This document shows positions 8,831 to 16,957 of a stretch of 64,000 nucleotides of DNA, piece after piece; the first letter of the stretch is position 1, and each line of letters begins with the position of its first letter. The stretch comes from Janthinobacterium rivuli (GTDB taxonomy: Bacteria > Pseudomonadota > Gammaproteobacteria > Burkholderiales > Burkholderiaceae_D). The stretch lies in contig NZ_WFLJ01000018.1 in the NCBI RefSeq assembly GCF_009208735.1, positions 101,488-165,487 on the forward strand, given 5' to 3'. The notes beneath the pieces are model-generated. The model did not search any database and was not told the origin of the DNA. It saw only the letters and a program-made list of their open reading frames with translations. The translations under genes were made by a program, and so were the position numbers.

Positions 8831-9748
8831 ATGAAAAATATGTTAATGCACTCTTTGCGCAAGCCGTCAGGCTTGCCGCGCCTGCTGATCCTGGGCTGCG
8901 GCGACGTCGGCATGCGGCTGCTGCCCCTGCTGCGCACGCGTTTTCGCGTCTTTGCCGTCACCAGCCAGCCGGCGCGCTGCGCACAGCTGCGGGCGGCCGG
9001 CGCCGTGCCCATCGTGGCCAACCTCGACGAGCGCGCCAGCCTAAAACGGCTGGCGGGACTGGCGACGATGGTCGTGCACCTGGCGCCGCCCCGGTCGTCG
9101 GGTTTGCTGGACCAGCGCACGCGCAATCTGGCCGCCATTTTACCCGAGCATGCACGCATGGTGTATGTGAGCACCAGCGGCGTGTATGGCGATTGCGCTG
9201 GCGACTGGGTCGATGAAACGCGGCAGCTTGCGCCGGCGAATGCGCGCGCGAAGCGGCGCGTCGATGCCGAACAGGTCTTGCGGGGCTGGGGCGCGCGCCG
9301 CGGCGCCAGCGTGGCCATCCTGCGCGTGCCCGGTATTTACGCGGATGACCGCCTGCCGCTGAAGCGCTTGCGCGAAGGCACGCCGGCCCTGGCGGCAAGC
9401 GACGATGTGTACACCAACCATATCCATGCCGATGACCTGGCGCGCATCATCGAGCGGGCCTTGTGGCGCGGCAAGCCGGGACGCGTGTATCACGCCAGCG
9501 ATGACAGCGAACTCAAAATGGCGGAGTATTTCGACGCCGTGGCCGATACGTTTGGCTTGCCGCGCCCGCCGCGCCTGCCGCGTGCCGAGCTGCGGCAAGT
9601 GGTCACGCCGATGCTGCTGTCGTTCATGTCCGAGTCGCGCCGCCTGCACAATACGCGTCTCAAGCGCGAGCTGGGCGTGCGCCTGCGCTACGCGCGCGTG
9701 GCCGATGCCTTGCGGTCGCTGTCCGCCGATGGCGCCGGCATCGGGTAA
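8831..9748 (+). CDS. SDR-family NAD(P)-dependent epimerase/dehydrogenase-like protein
   Basis: The ~305-residue protein has a Rossmann N-terminus RLLILGCGDVGMRLLPLL, an extended-SDR active-site region VYVSTSGVYGDCAGDWVDE (the YxxxK Tyr of classical SDRs is not in the normal spacing), and NHIHADDLARIIERAL later on. It resembles the YeeZ-like atypical SDR group whose substrates are unknown. ATGs at 8831, 8840 and 8846 are all possible; TTGAG at 8825-8829 fits the second best. It is divergent from the reductase gene with only a dozen bases between starts. Confidence 0.82.
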   Translation: MKNMLMHSLRKPSGLPRLLILGCGDVGMRLLPLLRTRFRVFAVTSQPARCAQLRAAGAVPIVANLDERASLKRLAGLATMVVHLAPPRSSGLLDQRTRNLAAILPEHARMVYVSTSGVYGDCAGDWVDETRQLAPANARAKRRVDAEQVLRGWGARRGASVAILRVPGIYADDRLPLKRLREGTPALAASDDVYTNHIHADDLARIIERALWRGKPGRVYHASDDSELKMAEYFDAVADTFGLPRPPRLPRAELRQVVTPMLLSFMSESRRLHNTRLKRELGVRLRYARVADALRSLSADGAGIG

Positions 9749-9831
9749 AATGACCGGTTATCTGCGCACTTTGCTGGGCCGGCGCGCAGCGCGCCGTTGC
9801 GGCGGTGCGCCATTCACCTAAGGACTACAGC

Positions 9832-10092
9832 ATGAGCACCCTCACTTACGAAGAATACCTGGACGAGGTCACCACCGTTCTGACGGAACTGTATGACCTC
9901 GACGACGACGCCGCCATCAAGCTGGTCGTGGCGGCGCAGGACGCCGAATTTTTTGTCCCGCACGATGCGCATGAGGAAATGCGTACCGTCGAGCAAGCCA
10001 AGAAAGATGCGGTCACCCTGTTCGAGCGCAAGCAGAACCGCCAGCAAACGCAGGAAAAACAGCAACAGCGCGTGCGCCAGCAAAAGAAGTAA
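9832..10092 (+). CDS. Small acidic-then-basic hypothetical protein
   Basis: An 86-residue protein not recognised as a named family. AAGGA (9820-9824) sits at good distance from ATG at 9832. The first 60 residues are acidic and helical (YEEYLDEVTTVLTELYDLDDDAAIKL), and the last 25 are a Gln/Arg/Lys-rich helix ending QQQRVRQQKK. There is no signal peptide or membrane segment. The split charge pattern suggests a small helical hairpin that could bind nucleic acid or a partner protein, but nothing shows which. Confidence 0.72.
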   Translation: MSTLTYEEYLDEVTTVLTELYDLDDDAAIKLVVAAQDAEFFVPHDAHEEMRTVEQAKKDAVTLFERKQNRQQTQEKQQQRVRQQKK

Positions 10093-10291
10093 GGATGGGG
10101 GCTGGGCCTCTGGCCGCCAGGCCGTGGGGCAGCATGGGCTTCGGCGCGATGCCGGGGCCTTGCCATTTGATGCACCGCAAGGGCGTCATGGCGCGCTGGC
10201 GATATGCTGAGCAATGTCGTCACGCGTCTTGGTTATTTGTGGCGGGCTCTACAATTAGCGCGACGCTGTTTCCCGTCAGCAGGAGCGAGCC

Positions 10292-10561
10292 ATGCGAGCT
10301 ACGAGTCACCCCAGCAAGGAACAGGTGCGCGCCTATATGCGGCGCCGCGAACATGCGCTGCAGCCGCCACCACCACCCGATGAAATTCGCCGCCAACTGG
10401 CCTGGTGCCGTGGCGATCCCATCACAGGCACTTGCCTGCCTGCCACCCCGGCCGGCGTGGCCGCGCAAGGTTGGCATCTATCCGCCGACATGGCCCGTCT
10501 GGGCACGCTCATGACGATTGCCTGGCTCATGCGTAGCGGCGTCCCCCATTGTAAAAATTGA
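10292..10561 (+). CDS. Small hypothetical protein
   Basis: An 89-residue protein with no recognisable family. The start is supported by AGGAG about nine bases upstream (10282-10286). It has an Arg-rich helix EQVRAYMRRREHAL, a proline run, and two hydrophobic stretches at the C-terminal half; two Cys-containing segments (WCRGDP, CLPATP) and a terminal Cys are present. Codon usage resembles its neighbours. It may be a genus-level orphan. Confidence 0.6.
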   Translation: MRATSHPSKEQVRAYMRRREHALQPPPPPDEIRRQLAWCRGDPITGTCLPATPAGVAAQGWHLSADMARLGTLMTIAWLMRSGVPHCKN

Positions 10562-10639
10562 TGACGTGCAGCAAATTTTTCCGATTTGAGTTATCCTCTA
10601 GCACATTCCAAGTGCGTCAATTCTCTTCAATTATCACAA

Positions 10640-10706
10640 TTTTGCTTTAAGTTACGCAAAAATCAACAATAGCGTGTATTATATTGTTTGCGGCGTAAAA
10701 GCCGCA
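10640..10706. promoter_or_regulatory. AT-rich leader with two inverted repeats and a stem-loop
   Basis: The 240 bases before the HTH gene are strikingly AT-rich. Two inverted repeats each have a 10-base inner gap: TTTTGC/GCAAAA (10640-10645, 10656-10661) and AACAATA/TATTGTT (10665-10671, 10682-10688). A perfect stem-loop TGCGGC-GTAAAA-GCCGCA follows at 10689-10706. The repeats look like operator half-sites and the hairpin like a leader structure; roles are inferred only from shape and position. Confidence 0.5.
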
Positions 10707-10803
10707 TAAGTGATGGCGCTTTTTAGTGTGTTTACCCTGAATTATTGCAGAAGAGACATTCTGTCTTTTCTTGCTTTAATACAACAAGTACGGATTTTTG
10801 ATC

Positions 10804-11043
10804 ATGTCTCTCAAACAAATTACCTCTTTGCCTACCTACAACCCGAATCGCGTCCTCGATGCGATCATCGACAAGCTGCAACTGAAAAACGATGCCGCCT
10901 TGTCGCGAGCTCTGGAAGTGGCGCCACCTGTTATCAGCAAGATTCGTCACAATACCTTGCCGATCGGCGCCACGATCCTCATCCGCATGCATGAAATCAG
11001 CGATTTCAGCATTCGTGAATTGCGCGAGTTGATGGCTGCCTAA
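10804..11043 (+). CDS. Small Cro/CI-like helix-turn-helix protein
   Basis: A 79-residue, single-domain protein. The core DAALSRALEVAPPVISKIRH reads as a lambda-repressor-type HTH (helix 2, turn, recognition helix), and the tail ISDFSIRELRELM is the following helix pair. No ligand or dimerisation domain remains, so it is probably a Cro-like DNA-binding regulator. It is the only gene behind a long AT-rich leader with paired inverted repeats, suggesting it controls its own expression. The ATG at 10804 has no strong ribosome site; TTG at 10798 in frame is less likely. Confidence 0.78.
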   Translation: MSLKQITSLPTYNPNRVLDAIIDKLQLKNDAALSRALEVAPPVISKIRHNTLPIGATILIRMHEISDFSIRELRELMAA

Positions 11044-11053
11044 GAGCGCCTGA

Positions 11054-11081
11054 CAGACGGCAAACTGAGAGGTGCCGTCTG
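11054..11081 (+). other. Stem-loop after HTH gene
   Basis: Perfect 9-bp stem CAGACGGCA / TGCCGTCTG with a ten-base loop, enclosed by a second pair CCTGAC / GTCAGG (11049-11054, 11087-11092). It follows the HTH stop by 10 bases but has no T-run, so it may be a 3'-end processing or Rho-dependent structure and not a classical terminator. Confidence 0.45.
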
Positions 11082-11129
11082 CGTAAGTCAGGCTTGCCGC
11101 GTGCGGCAGCCGCAGCTGTTTCCGTTTTT

Positions 11130-11873
11130 CTATTGCGGGTCGCGGTTCAGTGCCGGACGATCGAGATAGAAACGCCCCATTTCCAGTCCAGTCGAGGACG
11201 ACTTGACCAGCGCCGCCGTCAATGAGGCAGGCGCGCTGGAAAAGGCGGTGTTGGCAGCCCCGGTCGCGCGGCCCGAATACGCCGTCGCCTGAACCGCCGC
11301 ACTGGAAAACGCCGTTTGCACGGCCCGGCCCGAGTATGCCGTCGCCTGAACCGCCGCACTGGAAAATGCTGTTTGCACGGCCCGGCCCGAGTATGCCGTC
11401 GCCTGTACCGCCGCACTGGAAAATGCTGTTTGCACAGTCCGTCCCGAATATGCGGCCTGTACGGCGCGCCCTGAATACGCCGTTTCTGCGCGGATATAGT
11501 CTTCCCCGAACGTTTGCTCATACAGCTGTTTCATGCGCTCGCCCACGCGATGGTGCGCCGCTTCGTCGTCTTCGCCGCGCAGGCCGATGTACGGGAAGTG
11601 GTGCAGGAAGTAACCGAACACCTGCTCGCAGTCGGCCGCATATTTCAGGGTGTCGAGGATGTGGTAGTGCCAGAACGTATCGACGTCCATCAGTGGCGCC
11701 GTCTCTTCTTCCGGAAACTGTTTCATCAGGATCAGGAAGCGGCGGTATTCGAATTCCACCGCATTCGCCTTCTCCAGGCTCCATCCTTCGCCTGACTCCC
11801 GGTGCATCAGCTTGACCTTGATCGCGTCCAAATTCAAATCGGCAATTGCCTTGAAACTGTCGTTCGTATCCAT
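11130..11873 (-). CDS. GRDP-like protein with tandem-repeat tail
   Basis: The 247-residue protein has two parts. Residues 1-128 resemble the glycine-rich-domain-protein-like (GRDP/DUF1399) fold, with DVDTFWHYHILDTLKYAADC, GYFLHHFPYIGLRGEDDE and QLYEQTFG; Trp68-His69-x-His71 is the most conserved spot and could bind a metal. Residues 131-216 are tandem repeats alternating TAYSGRAVQ and TAFSSAAVQA, rich in Ala, Ser, Gln, Val. No signal peptide is present. ATG at 11873 has AAAGGA at good distance; the longer frame to 11972 does not. The start is divergent from nothing nearby: the CHASE kinase lies upstream on the same strand. Function unknown; the layout of a conserved head plus low-complexity repeat tail resembles substrate or precursor proteins. 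Confidence 0.78.
   Translation of the reverse strand: MDTNDSFKAIADLNLDAIKVKLMHRESGEGWSLEKANAVEFEYRRFLILMKQFPEEETAPLMDVDTFWHYHILDTLKYAADCEQVFGYFLHHFPYIGLRGEDDEAAHHRVGERMKQLYEQTFGEDYIRAETAYSGRAVQAAYSGRTVQTAFSSAAVQATAYSGRAVQTAFSSAAVQATAYSGRAVQTAFSSAAVQATAYSGRATGAANTAFSSAPASLTAALVKSSSTGLEMGRFYLDRPALNRDPQ
11226..11483 (-). repeat. 57-bp tandem repeats encoding the tail
   Basis: Inside the GRDP-like gene the DNA repeats with a 57-base period (19 codons: one TAYSGRAVQ unit plus one TAFSSAAVQA unit). Three consecutive copies between about 11275 and 11445 are nearly identical, and degenerate half-units flank them on both sides. High identity at third codon positions implies recent expansion by slippage or unequal crossing-over, with the frame preserved. 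Confidence 0.85.
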
Positions 11874-12060
11874 GAATGTCCTTTGGTAAAGAGCGTTGTG
11901 GGAAATACGGTGAAACAAGGGAAAGCGGCGTGCGTGTACTCCTGGCAAGTAGTCGAGGAATGCCGGACCCATGGCGGGCGGGCGCTGAGTTGTTCTACAT
12001 TAATATTGCATTTAATTACGAAAAACGCAAGCTGAGCTTGTTGGATGCGTGGCGCGCCGG

Positions 12061-13935
12061 TCAGCCGCTGGCCCGGATTTCCTCCTGGTAAGGGAAGCCG
12101 GTGGCGTCCGCGCCCAGCGGCACGCTGACGTGCACGCTCATGCCGGCGCCAGGGCTGCTTTCGATATGGAAAGTGCCACCCAGCAACTTGATGCGCTCCT
12201 CGATCCCCACCAGGCCAAATGAGCCCAGCTTGTTGCGTCCGTCGATGGCCGCGCCCACGCCGTTGTCGCAGATGCTCATCGATACCGTATCGCGACACTT
12301 TTCCAGCTTGACTTGCACGCGGCTGGCATTGGCATGCTGGGAAATATTGCTGAGCGACTCTTGCAGGATACGGAACAGGGCCGTCGCGCATTGATCGCTG
12401 AGGAAAATGTCGGCATGGCTTTCGCTCACTTCGCAGTCGATGCCCGTGCGCTGGCGAAATTGCGCCACCTGCCATTCGACGGCCGCATTCACGCCCAGGT
12501 CCAGCACGGTAGGGCGCAAGTCGTTGATGATCTGCCGCACGCTCTTGATGGTGGCGTCGATCTGCTCCAGGGTCGAACGGGCGCGGGCGTTCAGGCGCGG
12601 GTGGCGGCGCTGCGTGCGCGAAGCCAGCATGTCGGCGTCGATGCGCAAGACCAGCAGGTTCTGCCCCAGGTCGTCATGAATTTCGCGCGCGATGCGCTTG
12701 CGCTCTTCTTCCTTGATCTGGTCGGCGTGGGCCGCCAGGCGGCGCAGTTTCTGGTGCGACAGCTGCAGGCGGATCTGGCTGGCGCGCAATTCCTCCGTCA
12801 TGCCCGTCGCCATCTGGATGGCGCGCCGGCGCGACGACGCCAGGGTATGGAACAGCACATACAGCAACATGGTGCTGGCAAAGCCGATCAGCAGGGCCAG
12901 CCAGGGCAAAAAGGCGTCGAAGCGCGAATACAGGTCGCTCTTGCGCACGCTGAACAGCGCTTGCCACAGGCGGCCATTGTGCTCGATCAGCAGCGTGCTG
13001 CTCAGGTAGCGGCCCGAACTGCCGGGCTGCCACCATGGCGCATGCATGCCTGCCGTCGTGCTGTCGAAGATGGGGCGCATGTCGTGCGGCAAGTCCAGGG
13101 GCAAGTCCGGCTGTTCAAGCGGCGCGTGCGGGCCGATATCGAACAGGGTCAGGCGGACGTTGCGTACCGGCATGTCGGCCAGCGCGCTGCGCATCATCGT
13201 CACCAGGTCGTAGCCGATGCCGACGGAACCCTGGTAAGCCGCGCGCCGCTGCTCCACCGTGCCGGTCGGCATGCCGAAGCGGTACACGGGCAGGCGCATG
13301 GCCATGCCCGTCAATTGGGGGCGGCCGTCCATCGGCACGGGAACGCCGGAATTGCTGACGTGCCCGGAATCGCGCGATTGCGTCAGCGTTTCGGCGATCT
13401 GGGGGCGCGAGGCGATGTCATAGCCATATTTGTCTGCGGCGCTGGCGATCGGCTCGATATACACGAGCACGGAGTAATGCGCGCGCGGGGCGGGCGGATG
13501 AATGGCAAACGCCGGATAGCCGTCGCGTCCGGGCGGATAGTCGCGCCGCATGGCCGCTTCGAAGGCGCCGCGCTGGGCATCGTCCAGTTCCTGGCTGTAA
13601 TTGAGGTTCATCACGCCCGGGTAGTTCTGCTGCAAGGCGAGGTTTGCCACGTAGCGGTGGAATTGCTCGCGGCTCACATGTTCGTTGGCATGGAACAGGC
13701 TGGCCGTGCCGCGCAGCAGGTTGGCATACGAACTGGTGCGCGATTCGATGTTTTTCTGGGTATTGCGCGCCAGATTGTTGAACAGGTCGCCGGCATCGTT
13801 TTCGATCGACAGCGAGGTGGCCATGTAGAACAGCAAGCCCACCATCGTCGACATCGCAAAGCCGAGTAGCCACAGCGGTCTTTTTTCAGCAGATAAGGGG
13901 TGTTCGCCGGCAGTAGAAGACATCGCCATCCGCAT
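12061..13935 (-). CDS. CHASE-domain histidine kinase (NarL/FixJ-partner type)
   Basis: The 624-residue membrane sensor has a first transmembrane helix at ~21-43, a periplasmic CHASE domain at ~75-300 (YPGVMNLNYSQEL, RDYPPGRDGYPAF, VLVYIEPI), a second helix at ~345-367, then HisKA_3 with EEERKRIAREIHDDLGQ (phospho-His about 420) and a HATPase_c domain with DNGVG and FGLVGIEERIKLLGG. HisKA_3 kinases usually phosphorylate LuxR-type response regulators, but none is adjacent, so this is an orphan kinase here. CHASE domains bind small extracellular ligands. Three ATGs cluster at the start (13935, 13929, 13923); none has a clear ribosome site. Confidence 0.92.
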   Translation of the reverse strand: MRMAMSSTAGEHPLSAEKRPLWLLGFAMSTMVGLLFYMATSLSIENDAGDLFNNLARNTQKNIESRTSSYANLLRGTASLFHANEHVSREQFHRYVANLALQQNYPGVMNLNYSQELDDAQRGAFEAAMRRDYPPGRDGYPAFAIHPPAPRAHYSVLVYIEPIASAADKYGYDIASRPQIAETLTQSRDSGHVSNSGVPVPMDGRPQLTGMAMRLPVYRFGMPTGTVEQRRAAYQGSVGIGYDLVTMMRSALADMPVRNVRLTLFDIGPHAPLEQPDLPLDLPHDMRPIFDSTTAGMHAPWWQPGSSGRYLSSTLLIEHNGRLWQALFSVRKSDLYSRFDAFLPWLALLIGFASTMLLYVLFHTLASSRRRAIQMATGMTEELRASQIRLQLSHQKLRRLAAHADQIKEEERKRIAREIHDDLGQNLLVLRIDADMLASRTQRRHPRLNARARSTLEQIDATIKSVRQIINDLRPTVLDLGVNAAVEWQVAQFRQRTGIDCEVSESHADIFLSDQCATALFRILQESLSNISQHANASRVQVKLEKCRDTVSMSICDNGVGAAIDGRNKLGSFGLVGIEERIKLLGGTFHIESSPGAGMSVHVSVPLGADATGFPYQEEIRASG

Positions 13936-14080
13936 CAGGAAGAGGAATCGGGTGCCGCCTGTGTGGTGGAGGCTGTACCAAGTTGCACAAGCACTATGGA
14001 AATTGCAAATTGCTCAATAGCTGCCTAATATACAAAACTATCGTGAATATAGTCAACTGGCAATATTTCTCGTTGAAACG

Positions 14081-14107
14081 AAAAAAAACCGCCGCAGCGG
14101 TTTTTTT
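14081..14107 (-). terminator. glnS terminator
   Basis: Stem ACCGC-CGCA-GCGGT extended by eight As on one side and seven Ts on the other, 19 bases past the glnS stop. On the minus strand the hairpin is followed by a long U-run, a textbook intrinsic terminator. Confidence 0.88.
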
Positions 14108-14125
14108 CATGGGGCGTCCGGCGCC

Positions 14126-15892
14126 TTACTTGGCTGGCTGCCAGCTGTCCTTCAGGGTGACGATGCGGTTGAAGACGGGCTTGCCCGGCTGGCTGTCGAC
14201 CCGGTCGGCCGCGAAATAACCGTGGCGCTCGAACTGGAAGCGCTGTTCCGGCTGGGCCAGTTCCGCGCCCGGTTCCAGCCACGCTTGCACCACTTCCTTG
14301 GCCAGCGGGTTCAGGGCCAGCTTGAAGTCCTTGCCGCCCGCGTCCGGCTGCGGGTCCGTGAACAGGCGGTCGTACAGGCGTACTTCGGCGGGAATGGCCG
14401 TCGGCGCGCTGACCCAGTGCATATTGCCCTTGACCTTGTAATTGGAACTGCCCTCCGTACCCGACTTGCTGTCCGGGAAGTAGGTGCAATGCACGGCGAT
14501 GACCTTGCCGTTTTCATCCTTGTCAAAGCCCGTGCACTCGATCACGTAGCCGTAGCGCAGGCGAACCTTGCTGCCCGGCTTGTCGTCGATCGGCGGATAC
14601 AAACGGAAATAGCCCTTGTTCGGCACTTCCATGAAGTCGTCTTCCTCGATCCACAGCTCGCGCGAGATGGGGAAGGTGCGCAAGCCCCGTTCCGGGAAGT
14701 GCGGATGCACGGGCGCCGTGCATTCCACGCTCTCGTTTTCAGGGAAATTGTCGATGATCAGCTTCAGCGGACGCAGCACGGCCACCGTGCGCGGCGCCTT
14801 CGGATCCAGGTCTTCGCGCAGGCAGCCTTCGAGCACGCTGTAATCGATCCAGCCGTCGGATTTCGTCACGCCCGTGCGTTCGCACATCAGCTGAATCGCT
14901 TCCGGCGTGTAGCCGCGGCGGCGCATGCCTACCAGGGTCGGCATGCGCGGGTCGTCCCAGCCGTCGACGATCTGCTCTTCCACCAGCTGGCGCAGCTTGC
15001 GCTTGCTGGTGACGATGTAGGTCAGGTTCAGGCGCGAGAATTCGAACTGGTGCGGCACCGGTTGCTGGAAGAAGCCGCCGGCGGCCAGGGTTTCCAGCAG
15101 CCAGTCGTAGAACGGGCGGTGGTCCTGGAATTCCAGCGTGCAGATCGAATGCGTGATGTTTTCCAGCGCGTCCGAAATCGGGTGCGTGTAGTCGTACATC
15201 GGATAGATGCACCAGGCGTCGCCCGTGCGGTGGTGATGCGCATGGCGGATGCGGTAGATGGCCGGGTCGCGCAAGTTCATGTTCGGCGAACTCATGGCAT
15301 CTTCGCTCATCTTCGCGCGCAGGATGTGCTCGCCATCCTTGAACTGGCCCGCCTTCATGGCGCGGAACAGGGCCAGCGATTCGTCGCGCGGACGGTCGCG
15401 GAACGGCGAATTCTTGCCGGCCTGGCCGAAATTGCCCCGGTTGGCGGCCATGTCTTCGGCGCTCTGGCTGTCCACGTAGGCAAAGCCGGCCGTGATCAGG
15501 TATTCGGCCATCGCGTACAGCTGGTCGAAATAGTCGCTCGCGTAGTGCAGGTGGCTCTGGCCATCGGCATGCTTCGGTTCCCAGTCAAAGCCCAGCCATT
15601 TCACGCTGTCCATGATGGTGTCGACGTATTCCTGCTCTTCCTTGGCCGGATTGGTGTCGTCGAAGCGCAGGTTGCACTGGCCGGCGTAATCGCGCGCCAG
15701 GCCGAAGTTGACGCAGATCGACTTGGCATGGCCCACGTGCAGGTAGCCGTTCGGCTCCGGCGGGAAACGCGTGATCACCTGGGGCAGGCCGGGACGCACG
15801 TGGGCGCCGGCAGCCAGGTCGGCTTCGATGATGTTACGCAAGAAATTGGGCGCCAGCGCTGGCGCGGCGGTATTCGGTTTATCGTTGCTCAT
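14126..15892 (-). CDS. glnS: Glutaminyl-tRNA synthetase
   Basis: The class I synthetase charges tRNA-Gln in the cytoplasm. The 588-residue length suits bacterial GlnRS. It has RFPPEPNGYLHVGHAKSIC with the HIGH-type motif, DDTNPAKEEQEYVD, and the KMSKS equivalent in the form VTSKRKLRQLV. The C-terminal anticodon-binding beta barrels follow (EVPNKGYFRLYPP, YKVKGNMHWVSA). Its presence indicates direct Gln-tRNA charging and not only the transamidation route. Monocistronic, with its own terminator. Confidence 0.97.
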   Translation of the reverse strand: MSNDKPNTAAPALAPNFLRNIIEADLAAGAHVRPGLPQVITRFPPEPNGYLHVGHAKSICVNFGLARDYAGQCNLRFDDTNPAKEEQEYVDTIMDSVKWLGFDWEPKHADGQSHLHYASDYFDQLYAMAEYLITAGFAYVDSQSAEDMAANRGNFGQAGKNSPFRDRPRDESLALFRAMKAGQFKDGEHILRAKMSEDAMSSPNMNLRDPAIYRIRHAHHHRTGDAWCIYPMYDYTHPISDALENITHSICTLEFQDHRPFYDWLLETLAAGGFFQQPVPHQFEFSRLNLTYIVTSKRKLRQLVEEQIVDGWDDPRMPTLVGMRRRGYTPEAIQLMCERTGVTKSDGWIDYSVLEGCLREDLDPKAPRTVAVLRPLKLIIDNFPENESVECTAPVHPHFPERGLRTFPISRELWIEEDDFMEVPNKGYFRLYPPIDDKPGSKVRLRYGYVIECTGFDKDENGKVIAVHCTYFPDSKSGTEGSSNYKVKGNMHWVSAPTAIPAEVRLYDRLFTDPQPDAGGKDFKLALNPLAKEVVQAWLEPGAELAQPEQRFQFERHGYFAADRVDSQPGKPVFNRIVTLKDSWQPAK

Positions 15893-16054
15893 TGATCAAT
15901 GCGGAAGAGTGACAGTAAAAAGCATTTTACCGTACCGCAAGCGCTTTATAAGCACGTATTTGACCTCATATCCCAGCATGCAAGCGACGCGGGCGCCGTT
16001 CTATAGGATAATTCGCCTTTAATTAGCAAACAAACCGTGACCCCGGAGCCATGT

Positions 16055-16348
16055 ATGGAAAATTTATATAACGTCCTCGGTGTCGCACCCAATGCCAGCG
16101 ACGATGAGATCAAGAAGGTTTACCGTTCGCTGGCCATGCGTTTCCACCCCGACCGCAACCAGGCCCCCGGCGCCGAGGCGCGCTTCAAGAGCGTCACCAA
16201 GGCGTATGAAATCCTGGCCGACCCGGTCAAGCGCGCCGAATACGACCAGAGCGTGAACCACCGCATCATCATCGACCCGGAAGCGGAAGCGTATGCCCTG
16301 TGGTGCGGCGTGTTTCGCCTGCATGGCACAGTATTACCTGTCGATTAA
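16055..16348 (+). CDS. Minimal J-domain protein
   Basis: A 97-residue protein whose first ~68 residues are a complete J domain: [21 protein letters not shown], the HPD tripeptide in FHPDRNQ, and [22 protein letters not shown] domains stimulate DnaK-type ATPases. There is no G/F region, zinc finger or substrate-binding domain; the remaining ~29 residues ([15 protein letters not shown]...) are unassigned. ATG at 16055 has GGAG six bases upstream; a GTG at 16037 is also in frame. It is divergent from glnS and heads a run of three unrecognised genes on the same strand, which may be its clients or partners. Confidence 0.88.
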   Translation: MENLYNVLGVAPNASDDEIKKVYRSLAMRFHPDRNQAPGAEARFKSVTKAYEILADPVKRAEYDQSVNHRIIIDPEAEAYALWCGVFRLHGTVLPVD

Positions 16349-16444
16349 ATCGATGCGGCCCGCATCAGCCGGCCAGAATTACTTGAAAAACAACAACAAC
16401 GGCGCTTTTAATCCAGCGCCGCGCATCACATTGGAAAGCACAGC

Positions 16445-16957
16445 ATGAGAAGAGTACACCCTGAATTCGCGTATCAGTCGCGCGAGCTGGAAGGCCAGAT
16501 CGACGGCATCCTCGGCGACCCGCCGAACCGCAAGAACTACAAGAGCATGGTTGACGCGCTGGTCAGCGAGTACGCCAGCGGCGGCGGCATCGAAGACGTG
16601 AACATGCTGGCCTTCGCGCTGGTCGACCACATCACCTTCAGCGACCCGAAAGGCTTGCTGGCCGAGAGCGAAGACTACGAGTTCGGCGACCCGGCCCGCG
16701 TGTTCTCGATGGCCACGTGCGCCGCGCCGGAAGCGGCGAAGATGTACGCCGCCATCGAAGAAAGCTTCCCCGACCTGGCGCGCCAGGCCATCATCACGGC
16801 CTTCTTGCACAAGAATCCGCGCCTGTGGGACGACGACGACCAGTCGCTCGACCAGTTGGCCGCCAATGACGACGGCGACGACGAGCACGACGAAGACGAA
16901 GCCACCGACGATTTCGCCCAGATGTTTGACCAGGATGGAGATGACCATGGCCGATAA
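16445..16957 (+). CDS. Unknown acidic protein, J-domain cassette member 1
   Basis: A 170-residue protein not recognised. Residues 1-130 are a folded, helical region (GQIDGILGDPPNRKNYKSMV, IEESFPDLARQAIITAFLH); residues ~128-168 are an extremely acidic Asp/Glu-rich tail. There is no signal peptide or membrane span, so it should be cytoplasmic. It lies 96 bases behind the J-domain gene (with a CGGCGC/GCGCCG hairpin at 16400-16421 between them) and its end overlaps the next start by 11 bases, suggesting translational coupling. Confidence 0.75.
   Translation: MRRVHPEFAYQSRELEGQIDGILGDPPNRKNYKSMVDALVSEYASGGGIEDVNMLAFALVDHITFSDPKGLLAESEDYEFGDPARVFSMATCAAPEAAKMYAAIEESFPDLARQAIITAFLHKNPRLWDDDDQSLDQLAANDDGDDEHDEDEATDDFAQMFDQDGDDHGR

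Noticed and set aside
11226..11483. 57-bp repeats as a CRISPR array
   Set aside because: Repeats are directly adjacent without spacers, keep the reading frame and lie within a gene; no cas genes are near.
11222..11815. Plus-strand frame with repeated PEPPHWK-type peptides across the GRDP-like gene
   Set aside because: It is the antisense shadow of the 57-bp repeats and has no ribosome site; the minus-strand frame has a recognised head domain and good start.
12313..13869. 518-codon plus-strand frame opposite the CHASE kinase
   Set aside because: Only a GC-rich antisense shadow; residue composition (Ala/Arg/Gln/His) is typical for such frames, and the kinase is well supported.
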